The notes: generated by a model not told the origin, from the sequence alone. Numbered from the stretch's first letter, positions 11,337 through 24,110 are shown. The stretch is 64,000 nucleotides of DNA from Aplectana chamaeleonis (GCA_029168955.1 JAPDOI010000010.1:717501-781500), one strand, 5' to 3'. Numbers and translations: made by a program.

Positions 11337-11619
11337 TGCTGTCGCAACCCAGTCCATTAACCAGACTTAATTGAATGCTCGGACTCTGAGGAAATAGCAC
11401 AACTCAAAGCGAAAGAGCCGTCGTCCTCAATATGGCAAAGATGCATGTGAAGAAGCATTACCTCGCATAACTAGCTAAATGAAAATGATAAAAGTAGGCT
11501 ACGGTTGCTTCTATCTTGTCGTGTTGTAAAATTATCTTTTTGGCAGCTCAGTTTTTCTGATTGCCCACCTCCATCAGAACGTTAGTAGATCTCAGTATAA
11601 AAAAAGCCAATTTCAGCAA

Positions 11620-14215
11620 ATGAATCGTCTCCTACTGTGCCTTGTCACACTTGCTTCGCTCGGCGTCGACAGCTTAACATCAGACGATTTTTCTCCCTGT
11701 GCCAGAATGAATGAACCGGGTTTCGCTGCTGTTGCAGGAATAAGTTGCAGAATTTACTGCCTATTCAAGGTATGACCGGACAATGCACTCAGCTTCTAGA
11801 TTAATCGTATGCTTCTTCATATATGGTAAGGAACCAATACATAATTCAAGGGGAGCTAATTTTGGGCCAAATTGGTGTAATGGAATCAAGTTTGGTGGTA
11901 GAATTTCTTTCATGCAATCAGGATTTCAGTCAACCTCTTTAAGGCCGGAATACTTTTTTCATTTTCAGAAAAGTACTTGACAAACTATCTTATTCTGATT
12001 GATTTTTCTTGTTTATCGAGGTCGAGACCCCAAAATCTAGAACCATGAGAAGCGAAATCCCACACAAATCAAGACAAGTATTTTTTTTGTAGGACAAAAA
12101 AAAACCACTACGAACAAGAATTTGGAGATCTGAAGTTGAAAACTAGAAGATGTATTCAGTTGCCATTAGTCTTGGGGAGCAGGCGATTTCACGTGACTGA
12201 AATTTCTTTTGCAAAGTAAGCTCTGGGGGAGGAGGAAAGAGGGCTCCAAACATTCTCGAGTCAACTTTTTGTATGTTCCACGTGATCTGAGCAGAGCTCG
12301 TCATTTCGCTCAAATGGCAGGAATGGAAGTCACAAGCGAGGGTTTGCGGAATTTTCTGTTTTATGCTTTCTGTTAAAATGGGCAAAGTTCGGCAGAAAAC
12401 CAAGAAAAACCATTAATCTCGATTTGTAGCAGGATTGCAGTAGACACAGATGGCCAGATGGATCGAAGGTAAGCCAACATGTTCAGGGCGGATTTACCAC
12501 GGGTTCGGTGCTCTTCCTCCCACACCAAACACTTTTATCTCGCTATAATAGTTATTCATCCGGCGCCTGCGACGTGGTGGCAGAAGGAGCTGCTATTCGC
12601 TGCTCATGACTGGATTCCATCCTCGCTCAGGGGCAATCAAACCCACTATGCATTCGAGGTCCTCCAGATGGTACCAGAGTCAGTCGTGGCGATGGGAACG
12701 GTCGGTTAGCAGTGCGCCTCCGATATATTACATATGACTTGAATGGCTGAAGGGAAGTCGCAGGTAACTTAAATCGACCAAGGGGGCACTTCCTAGGGGA
12801 GTATACGACGCACTCTCGGGGTAGGCTTACGACAGGCGTTGCTGTCGGTTCAATTACCCAAGTTTGAGTTGCTAGACACACACTAACAGGGAAGGCCCCG
12901 CTCAGAGTTTTCCGCATAACGTGTGGTCGGGACGCGTGTGGATGCGTTCTATGCGCCGCGTTTCGCCTGCGTGGCGTAATGGCCACTCATGGTGAATATA
13001 TAAATGTAGGTTACATGTAACATAACTCAACTTACATGTAATATGAATTGACGTTACATGTCAGATAAATGTATGTTATTTGAGACATTCAAGAAAGTCA
13101 CATTTATTTTGACAGTAACTTGTTCTTATTTTTCTGAGTAGTAGTTAGCCATGTTCATTTAGCCATAATTTGAACGCAAGACATCGTTTTGTCGCTTTTC
13201 TTCTTTCTGCGAAGTACAACATCGCGCCTAAAGGCAGCGGTTGAGATAAAACATGCTCGTCTTCTTTTCCTCCCTAAACGCTTCTCTGGGCTTAGAGTAG
13301 TAGGACTTATGATAAAAAATCGCAAAAAAAAAACGCTGTTCCGGCCAGATTTCAAGCCTGAACTTTCCTGTCTTTTGATGGTGGACGAGCCCACTTAACA
13401 TCTTCGGAATCGATGATCTCTAGTATCAAGAACATCAGCTGGCTTGAAATTGAATTTCAATATAATTATGTACACATCTAGTCATAAACATTGACTGAAA
13501 AGCTTGCTTTCATTGTTCAACTGTTTTCAATAGGTAAATTTGCATTTATTTCGTCCTCTGAATGTCGATGATCTTTGACTGCTTGGCATGAGGCTGCGAT
13601 CTTTTTGAGCTGCGCTGAGCACGTGTGCACGAACTGATATTTTTGGGCCCTAGAAACTCTAATTCTAGCCCGTTTTTCGTTACCTTCATAGTTTTTCAGC
13701 TATTTCAGATCTAAGCCGATTTTTGCAGTTTTTTCGATAGCGGTTTCCATCGTGACCACTGCCTTTAGATCGCTTTTCAATACCGAATGATTTTGAATCC
13801 TTCTTCACCACACCCGTCCAAAACTTTCGCATATGTCCAGGTGGCCATCCCAGACAGGACTCTGAAGCATCCTAAAAGGTGATGGAAAGACGAGTCTTTT
13901 TAGTCATGTCAAGCGTTGAGGTGATGCGTCGACTTTGTTTAGAGGCCTTCGTTCCGTCACATCCGTGGCCTTTCAAATCCCAGCAAACTCCTAAATAGCT
14001 TCCTCCCCGTGCGTTCCCACTTTTAAAAACGATAACTGTACTATTCGAATGCATATTGAGGTAGTCAAAAATTTATTTAAATAGTAGTTTTCAAGTGTTC
14101 ATTTATAATTATGACTATATTTCAGGGGTACACAACCGGAGTGTGCACGTACGTGGGCCGCAAAGAGACGTGTGCGTGCGGCCGTAGCGAAGACGGCGGA
14201 ATCGAAAAAAATTAG
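11620..14215 (+). CDS. ABF/ASABF-like antimicrobial peptide gene, two exons
   Basis: Exon 1 (11620-11769) and exon 2 (14126-14215) join in phase to 79 residues. Exon 1 starts three bases after TTTCAG, a likely trans-splice acceptor, with GTATAAAAAAAG upstream. It encodes a signal peptide (MNRLLLCLVTLASLG), then DDFSPCARMNEPG and SCRIYC. Exon 2 begins after TATTTCAG and supplies GVC, ETCACGRS and a TAG stop. Mature cysteines at about residues 27, 43, 47, 57, 66 and 68 give the C...CxxxC...C...CxC pattern of the cysteine-stabilised alpha-beta fold. The DFSxCARMxxPG block is characteristic of nematode ABF peptides. Such peptides are secreted and act against bacteria by disturbing membranes. ASABF proper has eight cysteines; here there are six, and the C-terminal tail is short. 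The 2.36-kb intron is filled with MITEs (copies of families E and B), unlike the tiny introns nearby. Confidence 0.75.
12785..12985 (-). mobile_element. Repeat family E, divergent fragment (copy 3)
   Basis: GGAGTATACGACGCA followed by GTTCAATTACCCAAGTTTG parallels 5072-5155 of copy 1. This copy is a short divergent fragment inside the large peptide-gene intron. Confidence 0.5.
13228..13768 (+). mobile_element. MITE family B, copy 2
   Basis: It is bounded by TAAAGGCAGCGGTTGAGAT and ATCGTGACCACTGCCTTTA and is the reverse complement of the element at 488-917, with an extra segment of about 100 bp around 13462-13560. It lies in the peptide-gene intron. A third, partial relative covers about 53180-53346. 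Confidence 0.75.
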
Positions 14216-15337
14216 CGTAAATATAAGCTAAATAACAAACAGGTTGGTATCGAGCTGCCTCAAGTATGAGTTAGATTTCCTCGATGATCACGTGGCGTAA
14301 CGTCTGAGTCAACTTCAAATTGTTTCGCTGCATCGATATCAATGGGAAATTCTCACGGCTGTATTCAGTTATTCGAAAATCGACTGTTTCTTATTGTGTT
14401 ACTTCATCGACGGCAGTTGTTTCCTGAACTCGATAAATATGTTTCAAATCTCTCCTTCATCATCAAGATATTACAGCACGAGACCTGAATATCGAAGTTT
14501 TGAGTGCCTCTGCTTGATATCGCACCTGAACGCGGCACATTCTAAACTTGTTTTCTCTTTGAAATCCAGGAAAACACCTGATTTTTCTTCATCAAAAACT
14601 TGAGCAGTCACTACTGAGAGAGAAGATTTCGAAAAAAAAGCAGACTTTTATGCCGAAATGGTTTGGTAGCGTTTTCAGATTGTCTATTTTGTGAAGTTAT
14701 TTTGCAAAGAACGAAGGTGCCAACGGAGGTCAAATTCTAGAAGCACCTACTCCAGTAGAAATCGCCGCGGCAGTGCAAACTTTGCTCAGGGGGTAGTTTT
14801 GGGCGGTGAACACAGTTATGAAGTCCGTTTCCGGACTCTCCAAAGACTAGTGCTCGTTTCGAAAGGTACGCTAGGTACGGAAATCTGGAGAAAAACGCCT
14901 ATAACATTTTTCAGAGTGGTCTAGGCAGCTGCGAATACCAAAATCGGATTCTACGCCGACAACTTTTCTGGAAAGGTATATTTCTTGCGGATTGGCCAGG
15001 TTGATTGAAAGCAGCTCTCTTGTCACAGAAAAGACTCTTACCAGCACCTGAAACAATCGAAAAAGTTTTAAGCCAAATCCGAAAACCAATGTTTTGGAAC
15101 ACCCTGAAAATTCGTTTTGAATACGTTCCATGCTTCCAAAAGCTAAGAGAAAGCCCGTTTTTAGAACCCCCGGGGGTTTAGGGAGTTTTGAGCGCGCATT
15201 ATTCATGCTGCACACCTACAACTGTCACAAAACTGCTTTTTTAATCTAGCAGGAAATCTGGAGCAAGACTTAGTGAGACACACTCAAATTCCACCAACGT
15301 TTCATTAATCTTCTCACACTTCGAATTCACAAGGTAC
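14216..15337. other. Non-coding region
   Basis: No gene is supported downstream of the peptide gene. The part from 14800 to 15130 (GCCTATAACATTTTTCAGAG, GTCTAGGCAGCTGCGA) belongs to the same degenerate repeat family that fills 49-50 kb and 52-56 kb. Confidence 0.45.
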
Positions 15338-15814
15338 TTGAAGGTAGCATACACACTCGTGAACTTGGTTGAGATAACTACGGCAATAGAATGATATGGC
15401 TCAGAACACAACGCCTACCCATTTTGAAGCGTCAGAAAGGACCCACAATGCCGCTACACGAGTAAGAAGTTAGCCTTACCCTGTATTTCTCCTCCCTCTG
15501 CATTTGCGTCCTTCTCCAGAACAGTGGTGCTGGCCCACTCTCACAATCAGCGACGTTTGTGCGTGGTAAAATAAGGACTATAAGTAAACCATCTACATCG
15601 ACGACGGTGGGAATGGCCCAACGCTCCCATTTTGGAGAAGGACGGCAAACACAGGGGGCGGGCAGATACAGGGGCGGGCCAACTTCTCACGCGTGTAGCG
15701 TCATTGTGCATCGTTTTTGACGCTTCGAAATGAGTAGGCGGTATGTTCTGAGCCATACCATTCTATTTCCGTAATTATCTCAACCACGTTTACGAGCGTG
15801 TATGCTGCCTTCAA
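15338..15814. mobile_element. Foldback MITE family H
   Basis: The left arm TTGAAGGTAGCATACACACT and the right arm GCGTGTATGCTGCCTTCAA are inverse. Similarity continues inward for roughly 110 bp on each side (TGGCTCAGAACACA against TGTTCTGAGCCA). A separate end fragment of the same family abuts the family A element at 38751. It is non-coding. Confidence 0.75.
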
Positions 15815-16012
15815 AGGCAGTCTCACGGCGGCGTGGATCCCCGCTGTGAGGCGCGCCGCAGTGATGAGAGGGCAGCCACGCATTTTGAGGTCAACAAGTC
15901 TTTCAATTTTCTTTGGTAAGTGGCTTTGCTTTCTGTTTCCTGTACCAAAAATTTTTCAAAAATAAGAGGGGTCATTGTACATGCTGAGATGATACAACCT
16001 ATTGCGATGAAG

Positions 16013-16785
<773 letters not shown>

Positions 16786-17218
16786 ATACGATGTGTAAGA
16801 CAATCGTGGGAAAACATGAATAAAATGCAAACTACATAACTCTGTATAAGGGATCATACCTTATCTCTTGGACTTGATTGAAGTGCGATGTGCGAATCGA
16901 ACATTTCATAGTTACAATACATACAATACCTACATCCGACCGATTGTGGAATCGAGCGCCACAATTTTTTGCCCCACCATGAAAAAAGGCATCTACCTCA
17001 TAGAGAAAAATCAGAATAATTTTACTTGCAAGGACTTGCAAGGACCGGAAGTTTCTTGTATTCGAAAACTTCAAGAGCCTCAGTTAAAAACCAGTACCTT
17101 GGGCTTTCGTCCCTTGAATCCCGGCGCAGGGTATTTGACGTATGCTTGGTTCACAAATTACAAAAAAAAAAACTCAACTTTTCAAAATATTTATCACAAC
17201 AGATGACACAAAGCCAGT

Positions 17219-17710
17219 TTAAAGGCACTAATCGCGATCAAAATCGTTTTTCTGTTTTTTTTTCTTATCCTGACACCGGTCCCATTCTGATTCCAATGAT
17301 GCTTCTGGAATCGTACAAGACCTTCTGGGAATGAAGTTATGGTCCCTCAAAAATTGAGCTAGGGAAAATGGTGGATGAGTTGTCCGAGTCTTGTAGCTTC
17401 CGTCTTTTGCAGCCAATGTATGCGAGCTGACCTGAGTCAAGAGAGAGGTTGAGAATGAAGGGAAGAACGGGGCTTTTGATCGGAAACCATCGCTCAACTC
17501 ACGATTTCGAGTGCTCCTTTGCTCACGTCCAGGGGCGGGAAGAGGCGGGACTTGCCCACAGCGGCGGGGTTTGACCACTTTGAAGTCGTTTTGCGGCTCC
17601 TGGGTAGCTTTTCTTCCCATTTTTTCGACGCTGTTCTGCTTCTAAGAGCCACGAGAAGCGTTTGTCATGAAAAAATCGAGGATGAAGTTTATCGCAAACA
17701 GTGCCTTTAA
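17219..17710 (+). mobile_element. TTAA-flanked MITE family A, copy 1
   Basis: This 492-bp element has TTAA at both ends and termini AAAGGCA and TGCCTTT. Its interior (GGAATCGTACAAGACCTTCT, TGAGTTGTCCGAG) is shared with copies at 20212-20702 and 38262-38752, which have almost the same length (491 bp). A TTAA duplication is typical of piggyBac-like transposases. It lies 232 bp outside the outer end of the minus-strand viral copy. Confidence 0.85.
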
Positions 17711-17941
17711 ACGGCATGCTGGAAAGTTGTTACTCATCAATGAGACGTTAACGTAGTTCGGAACGGTTCTTATATCGCCTTTTCAAATACATTTTATGCC
17801 TTTTTTGACGCAGTTCATACAGTTTGCATGTGTGTTTCTTCTCTTTTGTTAATGTTATTATGTCATTTCGACAATTATCATTAAAACCATTATCATTGCC
17901 TTATGCGAACGTAGTAAACATAAACAACATAAACACAACAG

Positions 17942-18490
17942 ATGGTAAGCGTAATGAAAATAACACAAACTAGACATTTTGCCTGTAGTCTCTTGATCCA
18001 AAAAGAGCTTGGCTTGATGTATAGAAACAGCTAAATCATTATCTTCCCATCCGGAGGTTTCACCAATGGACAATGGAAAGCCAAAAGACTCCAGACATAA
18101 CTTAGCTCCCAAAAGCTCTTTCGAGTTTATATGATATAACCGAGGCTGGGGTTCAACTCCTATAGAAGATTTGTAAATTCCTTCTTTATGTCTACCGACT
18201 CTTCCTCTCCTCTGAGATTGACTAGAGGCTGTGATGACATTGTATTCCTCTTCCAAGCAACAAATACCCGGTGTCCTCGATTTGAATACCATTGCTTTCA
18301 TTGGGTCGACCACCACATCAACATCCGGGTTAACACCACATTCACGCGTATTCGTTACAAGTATGAATAATCCTTCGGGTGGCGCCCGCATTTGACGTAT
18401 CGAAGAAGCAAACATTCCATAGGTCGCTCGATGGAATATTAAAGTTTGACCTGTATCAATCATTTTGGCTTTATTTTCGCAGGAAACTCA
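17942..18490 (-). pseudogene. Flavivirus-like NS3 helicase, C-terminal half (minus-arm copy)
   Basis: The minus-strand frame contains FILVTNTRECGVNPDV, resembling superfamily 2 motif V, and QRRGRVGR, which is motif VI of flavivirus-type helicases, followed by about 60 residues of the next domain. In the virus this part couples ATP hydrolysis to RNA unwinding. Compared with the plus-strand copy, similarity ends at about 17942, after the residues YAYHL; the viral C-terminus is lost and unrelated sequence follows. A frame break separates this part from the upstream helicase piece at about 18490-18507. Motif VI is intact here, but the gene as a whole is dead. Confidence 0.9.
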
Positions 18491-19190
18491 TCGTCCATGG
18501 ACAGAATCACAAAAAAACCATCACCTTCAAACCTTTTCCAGACAGATCTTGCGAAGTTTCGTTGAATTTCTTTGGGGAGAACTCTTCCTCTTCTATGAGA
18601 TAGTTTGATCCTCCTTGGAAATTCAAATCACTTGAATCCCAGTCTCTTAATGGAGCCGAGAATTCAACAACAGTTAATCTTTTATTCATTCTCAGTCTAC
18701 GTAAAACAGGCATCAAAATGATAGACTTCACGTCAGAATAATGGGCTTCTTCAACTATGAAAACGGTTGGAACCTTCTGGTTTTTACTCGTGAGTAACAA
18801 CTCTCGAGCCAGAACCGCGTGTGGTATAATCGTTATCCTTCCCACTGCTCCAAACACCTTCTTGGAAAGATCTTGTGTCCTGTGTCTACGCAATATATGA
18901 CATGGCAATTCCCTTTCCTCAGTGTATTCTAGCAAAGAAGAATACAACTGTGAACATATCAGCCTCGTTGGAGCAGAAACTACGATGTCTCTCTTCTGTA
19001 TCAGAGCGTCTTCCACTAACCGAGGAAGGATATCTCTGGTTTTGACAGCGCTAGGATGTACAGTAATCTATTGTCTTCCACTAGAAGGATCAACTTGCGC
19101 AGGCATCTCCACAGGCACTGATGGTATTCTTTCGACTTGATACAAGTTCGGTTTGATGAAGCTCCAAGGACCTTGAATGTTTGATCCTAT
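18491..19190 (-). pseudogene. Flavivirus-like NS3 helicase, N-terminal half (minus-arm copy)
   Basis: This is the frame downstream of the protease in the minus-arm copy. It includes the motif I region, seen here as HPSAVKTR (the lysine is kept and glycines are changed), VSAPTR (motif Ia), and VEEAH at the motif II position. Two in-frame stops interrupt the link to the protease: one at 19191-19193 and one shortly before motif I at about 19067. The family is the SF2 viral RNA helicase encoded next to a serine protease in flavivirids. Residue-level similarity to the plus copy is high over its full length. The changes at motifs I and II and the stops show that no enzyme is made. Confidence 0.9.
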
Positions 19191-19660
19191 CTAACCAGCC
19201 AATTCCACCTCACCAGCATTATTCTGCGTGAACACAGGGCATACTGAGGTTCCATTCTTGGTCTTCGAACTCGAGAAATATAACATTCCATTCGAGGATT
19301 CCTGAACCGCTGAATTGACTATGTGCTTTCGGTTACACTCATCAACCAACACAGCAGCGACTTTCTTACCCTCAGCCACAGGAGAAATTCTCGGGGGACC
19401 ACCCCATACAATAAGGTCTGCTGATGCATTAAAGTAACTCGGTGTTAGGAAGCTCACCTGTCCATCTTTCTGGTTTATCAGTAATGGAACATCACTCGTC
19501 ACGTGGGCTCGAGTATGCATGGAGCCACGCCAGAAGACGGCATAACCCGCGGAATATGGGATAGGACCAATTATTTGCCTAATTCGGTATATTCCATCCG
19601 TAGTAGACAACATTTCAGCATCTAGCAGCCTTATCTCTGTCCTCGGTGATCTCTCTCTGT
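19191..19660 (-). pseudogene. Flavivirus-like NS3 serine protease (minus-arm copy)
   Basis: About 140 residues have the order of a flavivirid chymotrypsin-like protease: DGIYRI near the N-terminus, a candidate catalytic His in MHTRAH, a candidate Asp in SADLIVWGG, and a serine-loop motif seen as NGTSVCP, followed by GEVELAG. The Gly after the candidate Ser is replaced by Val. A TAG follows ELAG at 19191-19193. In the virus this domain cuts the polyprotein with the help of an NS2B-type membrane cofactor. An NS2B-like remnant lies just upstream in sense, at about 19670-19850. Confidence 0.9.
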
Positions 19661-21182
19661 TCGCTGCCTAGGCTAAAGCAAACAGCAATACACAGGCGAA
19701 TGGTATATTGGACACCAAAGCAGTCGCGAAAAAGATAATGGCGTAGAAAGCTATACCCGAATAACAATCACCTTTCTTTTCTAGGGAATAAATCAAATTG
19801 TTGTTCCAGAGGGGGTGCATCTAGCCACACATTTAGATCTCCGACATCAGTTGTGTATCTTGCCTCAGCTTAAGCTATCGTACGAAAAAAAGTCTTCTGA
19901 ATAAAAGACAATTGAATTCTCTCACCAAAACAGGTCCATAGAGGAACTGAATGCAAATGCAAACCAGTTCTTTCAATTTCAAACAGTTCGGGTGTCACAT
20001 ACTTGAGAATAACAACCATCAACATAGCTGCCATAGGATTCATTATAGATACTACGAAGACAGCCAGAGCGAAAGTTTCACAAGGGAAACTAAGATCTTG
20101 GCCTCTTCTCTTGACATCAACTAGGCCGAATATCATAAAAATCACAATGGACTGGAAAGAGCTAGCGCTACACTTCGTGACAAACCACCGGGATCATGAG
20201 TTAAAGTCACATTAAAGGCAGTGTTCACGATGAAAAAAGTTTTCGAAATTCCACTAGGATTAGGTAGTGGAGGGACACTCTGTAACGTTAACGTAGAACG
20301 AACGCATGAAAACGAGCCAAAAGAGCCCGAAGCTGCAACTTCGAGCGCATTGAAAACCCCAAAAGCGCATCACACGCCCACCGACGTGAACAAATGAATG
20401 CTCGAGATCGTGAGATGAGCGATGATTTTCAATCATTACCCCCGTTCTTCCCTTGATTCTCAGCTTCTCTCTTTACTCAGGTCAGCTCGCATAGATCGGC
20501 TGCAAAAGACGGAAGTTACAAGCCTCGGACAACTCGTCCACCATGTTTCCATAGCTCAATCTTTGAGGGACCATACCTGCATTCACAGAAGGTCTTGTAT
20601 GATTTCAGAGACACCATTGGAATCAGCATAATCAGCATAGGACCGTTTTCACGATAGGCGGAAAAACAGAAAAACGATTTTCATCGTGAACACTGCCTTT
20701 AATCTCATCTTCCAAAGCAACAGCTGGTAATAATACGGCTATTACTACAAGCAAACAACCACTATTTTTATACCAAAATAGAAGTGCTATTGACGTTTAA
20801 CTGATATTGATGCTATTGCGGTCTCTTTTCCCAGCTAATCCAAGAGTTGGTGGACGACCACGCTCCATCAAACGCGTCTCGAACGCTCCTCGTCAAATTC
20901 TGCACATCGTCATTTTTGAGATTTAGTCCTCATGATGAATTTTTCGCACCAGTTCAGTGCTGTAGGCTCGCCTAAAGCACATTTTCCATACCCGCTGCAT
21001 GAGTCTTGAGCTTTCTAGGCAGTGTTTTCTCCTCGTTCGAACACGATGAAAATTGCTTTTCACCTTCTACAGATTTCATACTTAAAGTCAAAGTCTCAAG
21101 AATTTATGAAAATCAAACTGGCAGATGAAACAGATGGAACGGACGGTAGAGCAGAAAAAAACTTCAAGAAGAACACATACAG
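19661..21182 (-). pseudogene. Upstream part of viral element, minus arm (NS2-like, with MITE inside)
   Basis: This part matches 24302-25560 of the plus arm in reverse complement. The hydrophobic segment (19870-20145; FALAVFVVSIMNPMAAML) resembles a viral multi-membrane protein. Compared with the plus arm, about 170 bp are missing between this segment and the NS2B-like segment, at AAGATACA/AACTGATG. A family A MITE interrupts it at 20212-20702. Further upstream in sense (20900-21000) a frame with several cysteines (CSGYGKCALGEPTALNWC) is broken by stops. Similarity to the plus arm fades at about 21182, the inner end of the inverted repeat. Confidence 0.8.
20212..20702 (+). mobile_element. TTAA-flanked MITE family A, copy 2 (inside viral element)
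   Basis: The element has termini TTAAAGGCAGTGTTCACGAT and ATCGTGAACACTGCCTTTAA and is 491 bp long. The plus-arm copy of the viral element lacks it at the matching place (near 24785), so an unoccupied site is available for comparison. Confidence 0.9.
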
Positions 21183-21230
21183 CACAATTTAGGAATACGT
21201 ACAATATCGAGTAATCGCTAAAGCAAAACC

Positions 21231-21915
21231 TCATTGAAGTGTAGTGTCCCCCCACCTTTGCAGATTTCTTAAACCGTGTGATTCTGGATCTGGATCGCTT
21301 GGCAGGTACATAAGGTATCCGGGATCATAATTCAGCGACCAGCGACAATGCATATTAGGCATATCGATCTTCTGTCGATATGGATGGTAAACATTGCGTT
21401 GCGTTCTCGCCGCTGGAACTACGATCCCGGCCATACTGTGCTTCTGAAGAGGTTCGCAAGTACTTCAGCTCACAAAAAAAAACAATGTAGGATCAAATGG
21501 GCGCGAAACACAAATATTAGCGCAGCTAGGAACGTCTCTCCATTGCGACGCTGACGAACAGACCTGCAGCTAACCCGATGCACACTGAATACGCTGGTAG
21601 TAAGGACTTGAAAACATGTTGAAACTCGTAGAATACATGCACGTGCAGAAAAACATGATAGAACCCGTATGGATAAACGGTCGCTGCTGCCTGTTCAGGT
21701 TTACTGGAACCTATGAAGACTGAAGTTCCTTCAGCAAAGATCGACATCAACAAAGTTCAACGAAAGCGGCGCGTTCACCAACACGAGTTCCTCTGGGAGT
21801 ACTGCGAGAGTTGCGTTTCCTGGAAAGTACGTTGCATTTGACTGATGCGCATTCCTTCGAGAAAGTATCTGAATTTGAGTTTTGGAGGTGTTCGGATATG
21901 TAAATCCAGTTCCAC
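21231..21915 (-). pseudogene. Exons of an unknown membrane protein (possibly intact, possibly decayed)
   Basis: Three coding-like blocks lie on the minus strand in the spacer of the viral inverted repeat. Block 1 starts at 21915 after ACTTCAG and reads extracellular-like sequence with two N-x-T sites (FTYPNTSKTQ, HQSNATYFPGNATLAVLP). Block 2 (about 21740-21564) reads a hydrophobic segment (YHVFLHVHVFYEFQHVF, AYSVCIGLAAG) in a frame shifted by one against block 1 with no room for an intron, which suggests a frameshift. Block 3 begins at 21443 after CTCTTCAG. It can be read as a 70-residue tail ending at 21231, or, if the phase from block 2 is kept, as a shorter Ser-rich tail ending at about 21360. 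I do not recognise the family. Orientation and position just upstream of the viral minus arm do not prove a link. Confidence 0.35.
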
Positions 21916-22284
21916 CTGAAGTCTGGCTTCAAGTGAGTGATTCAACTTTGGGCCAATACCTCGTTAAATGAGGCGTGAACGTTTTCTCTGGAGCACATTA
22001 AAATTTCTTTTTCTTGAAAGGATAGATGAAATATTCGCGACCATTGAGAATTCACGCCACATTTTCGCCCTATGACGGCATTGGGGCGGAGGAAAAAGTT
22101 TTCATTTTATGGAGCTTTCTAGCAGCAATTCGACAATGTTGTCTGTTTCATCCAGTTTACCCTTCCCGTGCCAGATCTAACATCGTTGCCTTTCTCCAAA
22201 TCAGCGCTTACATCATATATAAACAGATTGTTGTATTATATTTAGTTGAACTCGGTGTAATAACGTCCTTTATTCTATTCAGCA

Positions 22285-22560
22285 GCAATGGTCACCGTAG
22301 CACGTTGTATTCTTCTCCTGACCGCGCTCCCTCTCCTTATGCAGGTATCTTGTCTATTGATATCATGCTTTTCATTTGCAGGATCTCCATGATTCGGAAT
22401 CATTTGGAGATCAAACTTGTCCTTGACATGACCAGCTCATCAAGCACATTCTGTGTCCCCATGGCCCATCGCGAGGAAAGCCTCATTGCGGACCGTGGCG
22501 AAGTTGGCTCCCTTGCTGTTCGCCGTGACAAGGATCATACCCAGCACCGCTAAAGAGGGT
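22285..22560 (+). pseudogene. Signal-peptide exon plus broken second exon of a small secreted protein
   Basis: Exon 1 (22288-22344) encodes MVTVARCILLLTALPLLMQ, a signal peptide. It follows TATTCAG by a few bases, a possible trans-splice site, and CATATATAAAC at about 22214-22224 is TATA-like. A 37- to 39-bp intron ending TTTGCAG follows. The second exon begins DLHDSESFGDQTCP and then hits a TGA. Beyond it the same frame stays Cys- and Pro-rich (CPHGPSRGKPHCGPW). This looks like a small Cys-rich secreted protein gene spoiled by a stop, or a gene whose second splice I have mis-set. Confidence 0.35.
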
Positions 22561-23722
22561 GGTGAACCAAATTTTTTCTCCGTTTGCAGCAAAGGCTGAC
22601 GATTACTAGGACTTGGCAGGATATGTTGCCGTTAGCAGCAGCTTCTGCTCACAACGAGGGGTAGTATTCGATGTTTGCCCTGGAGTACTAACGCTATTGT
22701 GGCGTCGTACTACCCCCAGACTGTCTGAGAAAAATCTTTCATGTTTTGACCTCTGATAGATGTGAATTTCAGAGAAAAATACACATTTTTTCAACCAAGT
22801 ACCGAAGTCAAAAAGACTTTCTACACACACCATCGCATTCGCTTCACTTAGAAGAACACGAAAACTATCTGAAAAAGTCATTCCGTCAATTTTGAAATGC
22901 GTTATGGCCATGCGGCGCTGCGTGAATGCAAAAAAAGCACTTGCGACGTTTTTTGCATTCGCACTGTGCCGCATCGCCATAACGCGAAAAACGTCGCAAA
23001 ACACTTTTTTCGCGAAAAAAAATTGCGCGGTGCTGTAATTGAACCCGATTTTCAATGACCAAACAGTTACTTCACGTAGCAGTCTTGCCATTGATTGTTT
23101 TATCTCTCTTAGAGCGATTGTGCGAATTAGCGCAACAATCCGGCTAACGTCATCTGAGCTTCTCACTCTACTGATAGGGGTTTTCTACGGGCTCAGATCT
23201 GGAGAAGAAGCTGTTTAAATGGAATCTTGCCTGCCTATCCAGGCAAGATTTACAACCCAGGCGCGGAATATAACTTTGAATTCGTCGCTCAATTATGTGA
23301 AAAATGAATTCGACGATTATCGGCAGGAATGCGGTTTTGGCCGCGCCAGGCGAAAATCGTCTTAGGGAGTTCAGTGTGTTTTTAGAATTATTTGGAGGGC
23401 GGCCATATGAACTCCATGCCAACGGTGTCATCGCGGTGCTTCAGTATTGATCAACGATATGTGAATCCTACTGCAAACCTGACTCCTTCACCGTCGGTCT
23501 CGTCTGTGTCTGCAGATCGTAAACGTTTGCTTTCCTCACGTGGAGCGCACCTTTCGCTGCTATTCGATAGAGCTATAATTGCTTTTTGATTGATTTTACC
23601 TTAGTTGTTGACAAAAGCGGGATAACCAGTGGTGAGAAGGTGGTTGACCAGAGCACGTAAGGTTTCTCTCGGCCACTGAATACTTTTTTCTACCATAACT
23701 TAATTACAAAAAATATCTCCAG
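22561..23722. other. Non-coding part of the spacer
   Basis: No exon is supported. The piece at 22900-23000 contains an imperfect palindrome (CGTTATGGCCATGCGGC against GCATCGCCATAACGCG). Confidence 0.4.
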
Positions 23723-24110
23723 GCCTTTTCCCTCAAACTACCGACGTTCATCGCTTACACAAATCGAACTGCTAGAGTAGCACTTTGGATGGACACTCAT
23801 GTCCACCATTTAAGCGAATGTCTAGGGTGGTGCAACGATCAAGCTCCTTGCTCTATGATTTCATATGAAGAGTGTAACATGACCAATCACGCCATGGTGA
23901 GTTTACGCACACCAAAAATATTTTCGTATCTTGATATAAATTATAGATTTTACTTTCAAGCATCTTTGCAAGCTCTACTACAATAGCGATTCCGAAGGCT
24001 ATCTGAATACCTTGCCTGGATTCACAAACTACAAACTTATTCGAGAAATGGAGGATGGACAGCCCTCCAACTGCCAACGGATGAGAATGTCTCGGATCGC
24101 TGTTGGCTGA
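23723..24110 (+). CDS. PAN/apple-like domain protein, last two exons
   Basis: Exon a (23723-23896) follows ATATCTCCAG, is open in phase 0 and ends at ATG|GTGAGT. Exon b (23961-24110) follows TTTACTTTCAAG, is in phase 0, and ends with TGA. A second acceptor at 23946 would add a short stretch but break phase. Together they encode 107 residues: FIAYTNRTARV, then ECLGWCNDQAPCSMISYEEC and HLCKLYYNSDSEGYL. The C..WC....C..ISY...C...C.LYY spacing is that of PAN/apple modules, disulphide-bonded domains that bind proteins or sugars in secreted or surface proteins. The 5' exons are not identified; the signal-peptide exon at 22288 is in the right orientation, but I cannot join it in phase with support. 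The gene lies in the spacer between the two viral arms, with both flanks within 300 bp of viral sequence or its edge. Confidence 0.55.

Noticed and set aside
13155..13398. Opposed 69- and 79-codon frames
   Set aside because: They lie inside MITE family B and are not conserved in the other copy.
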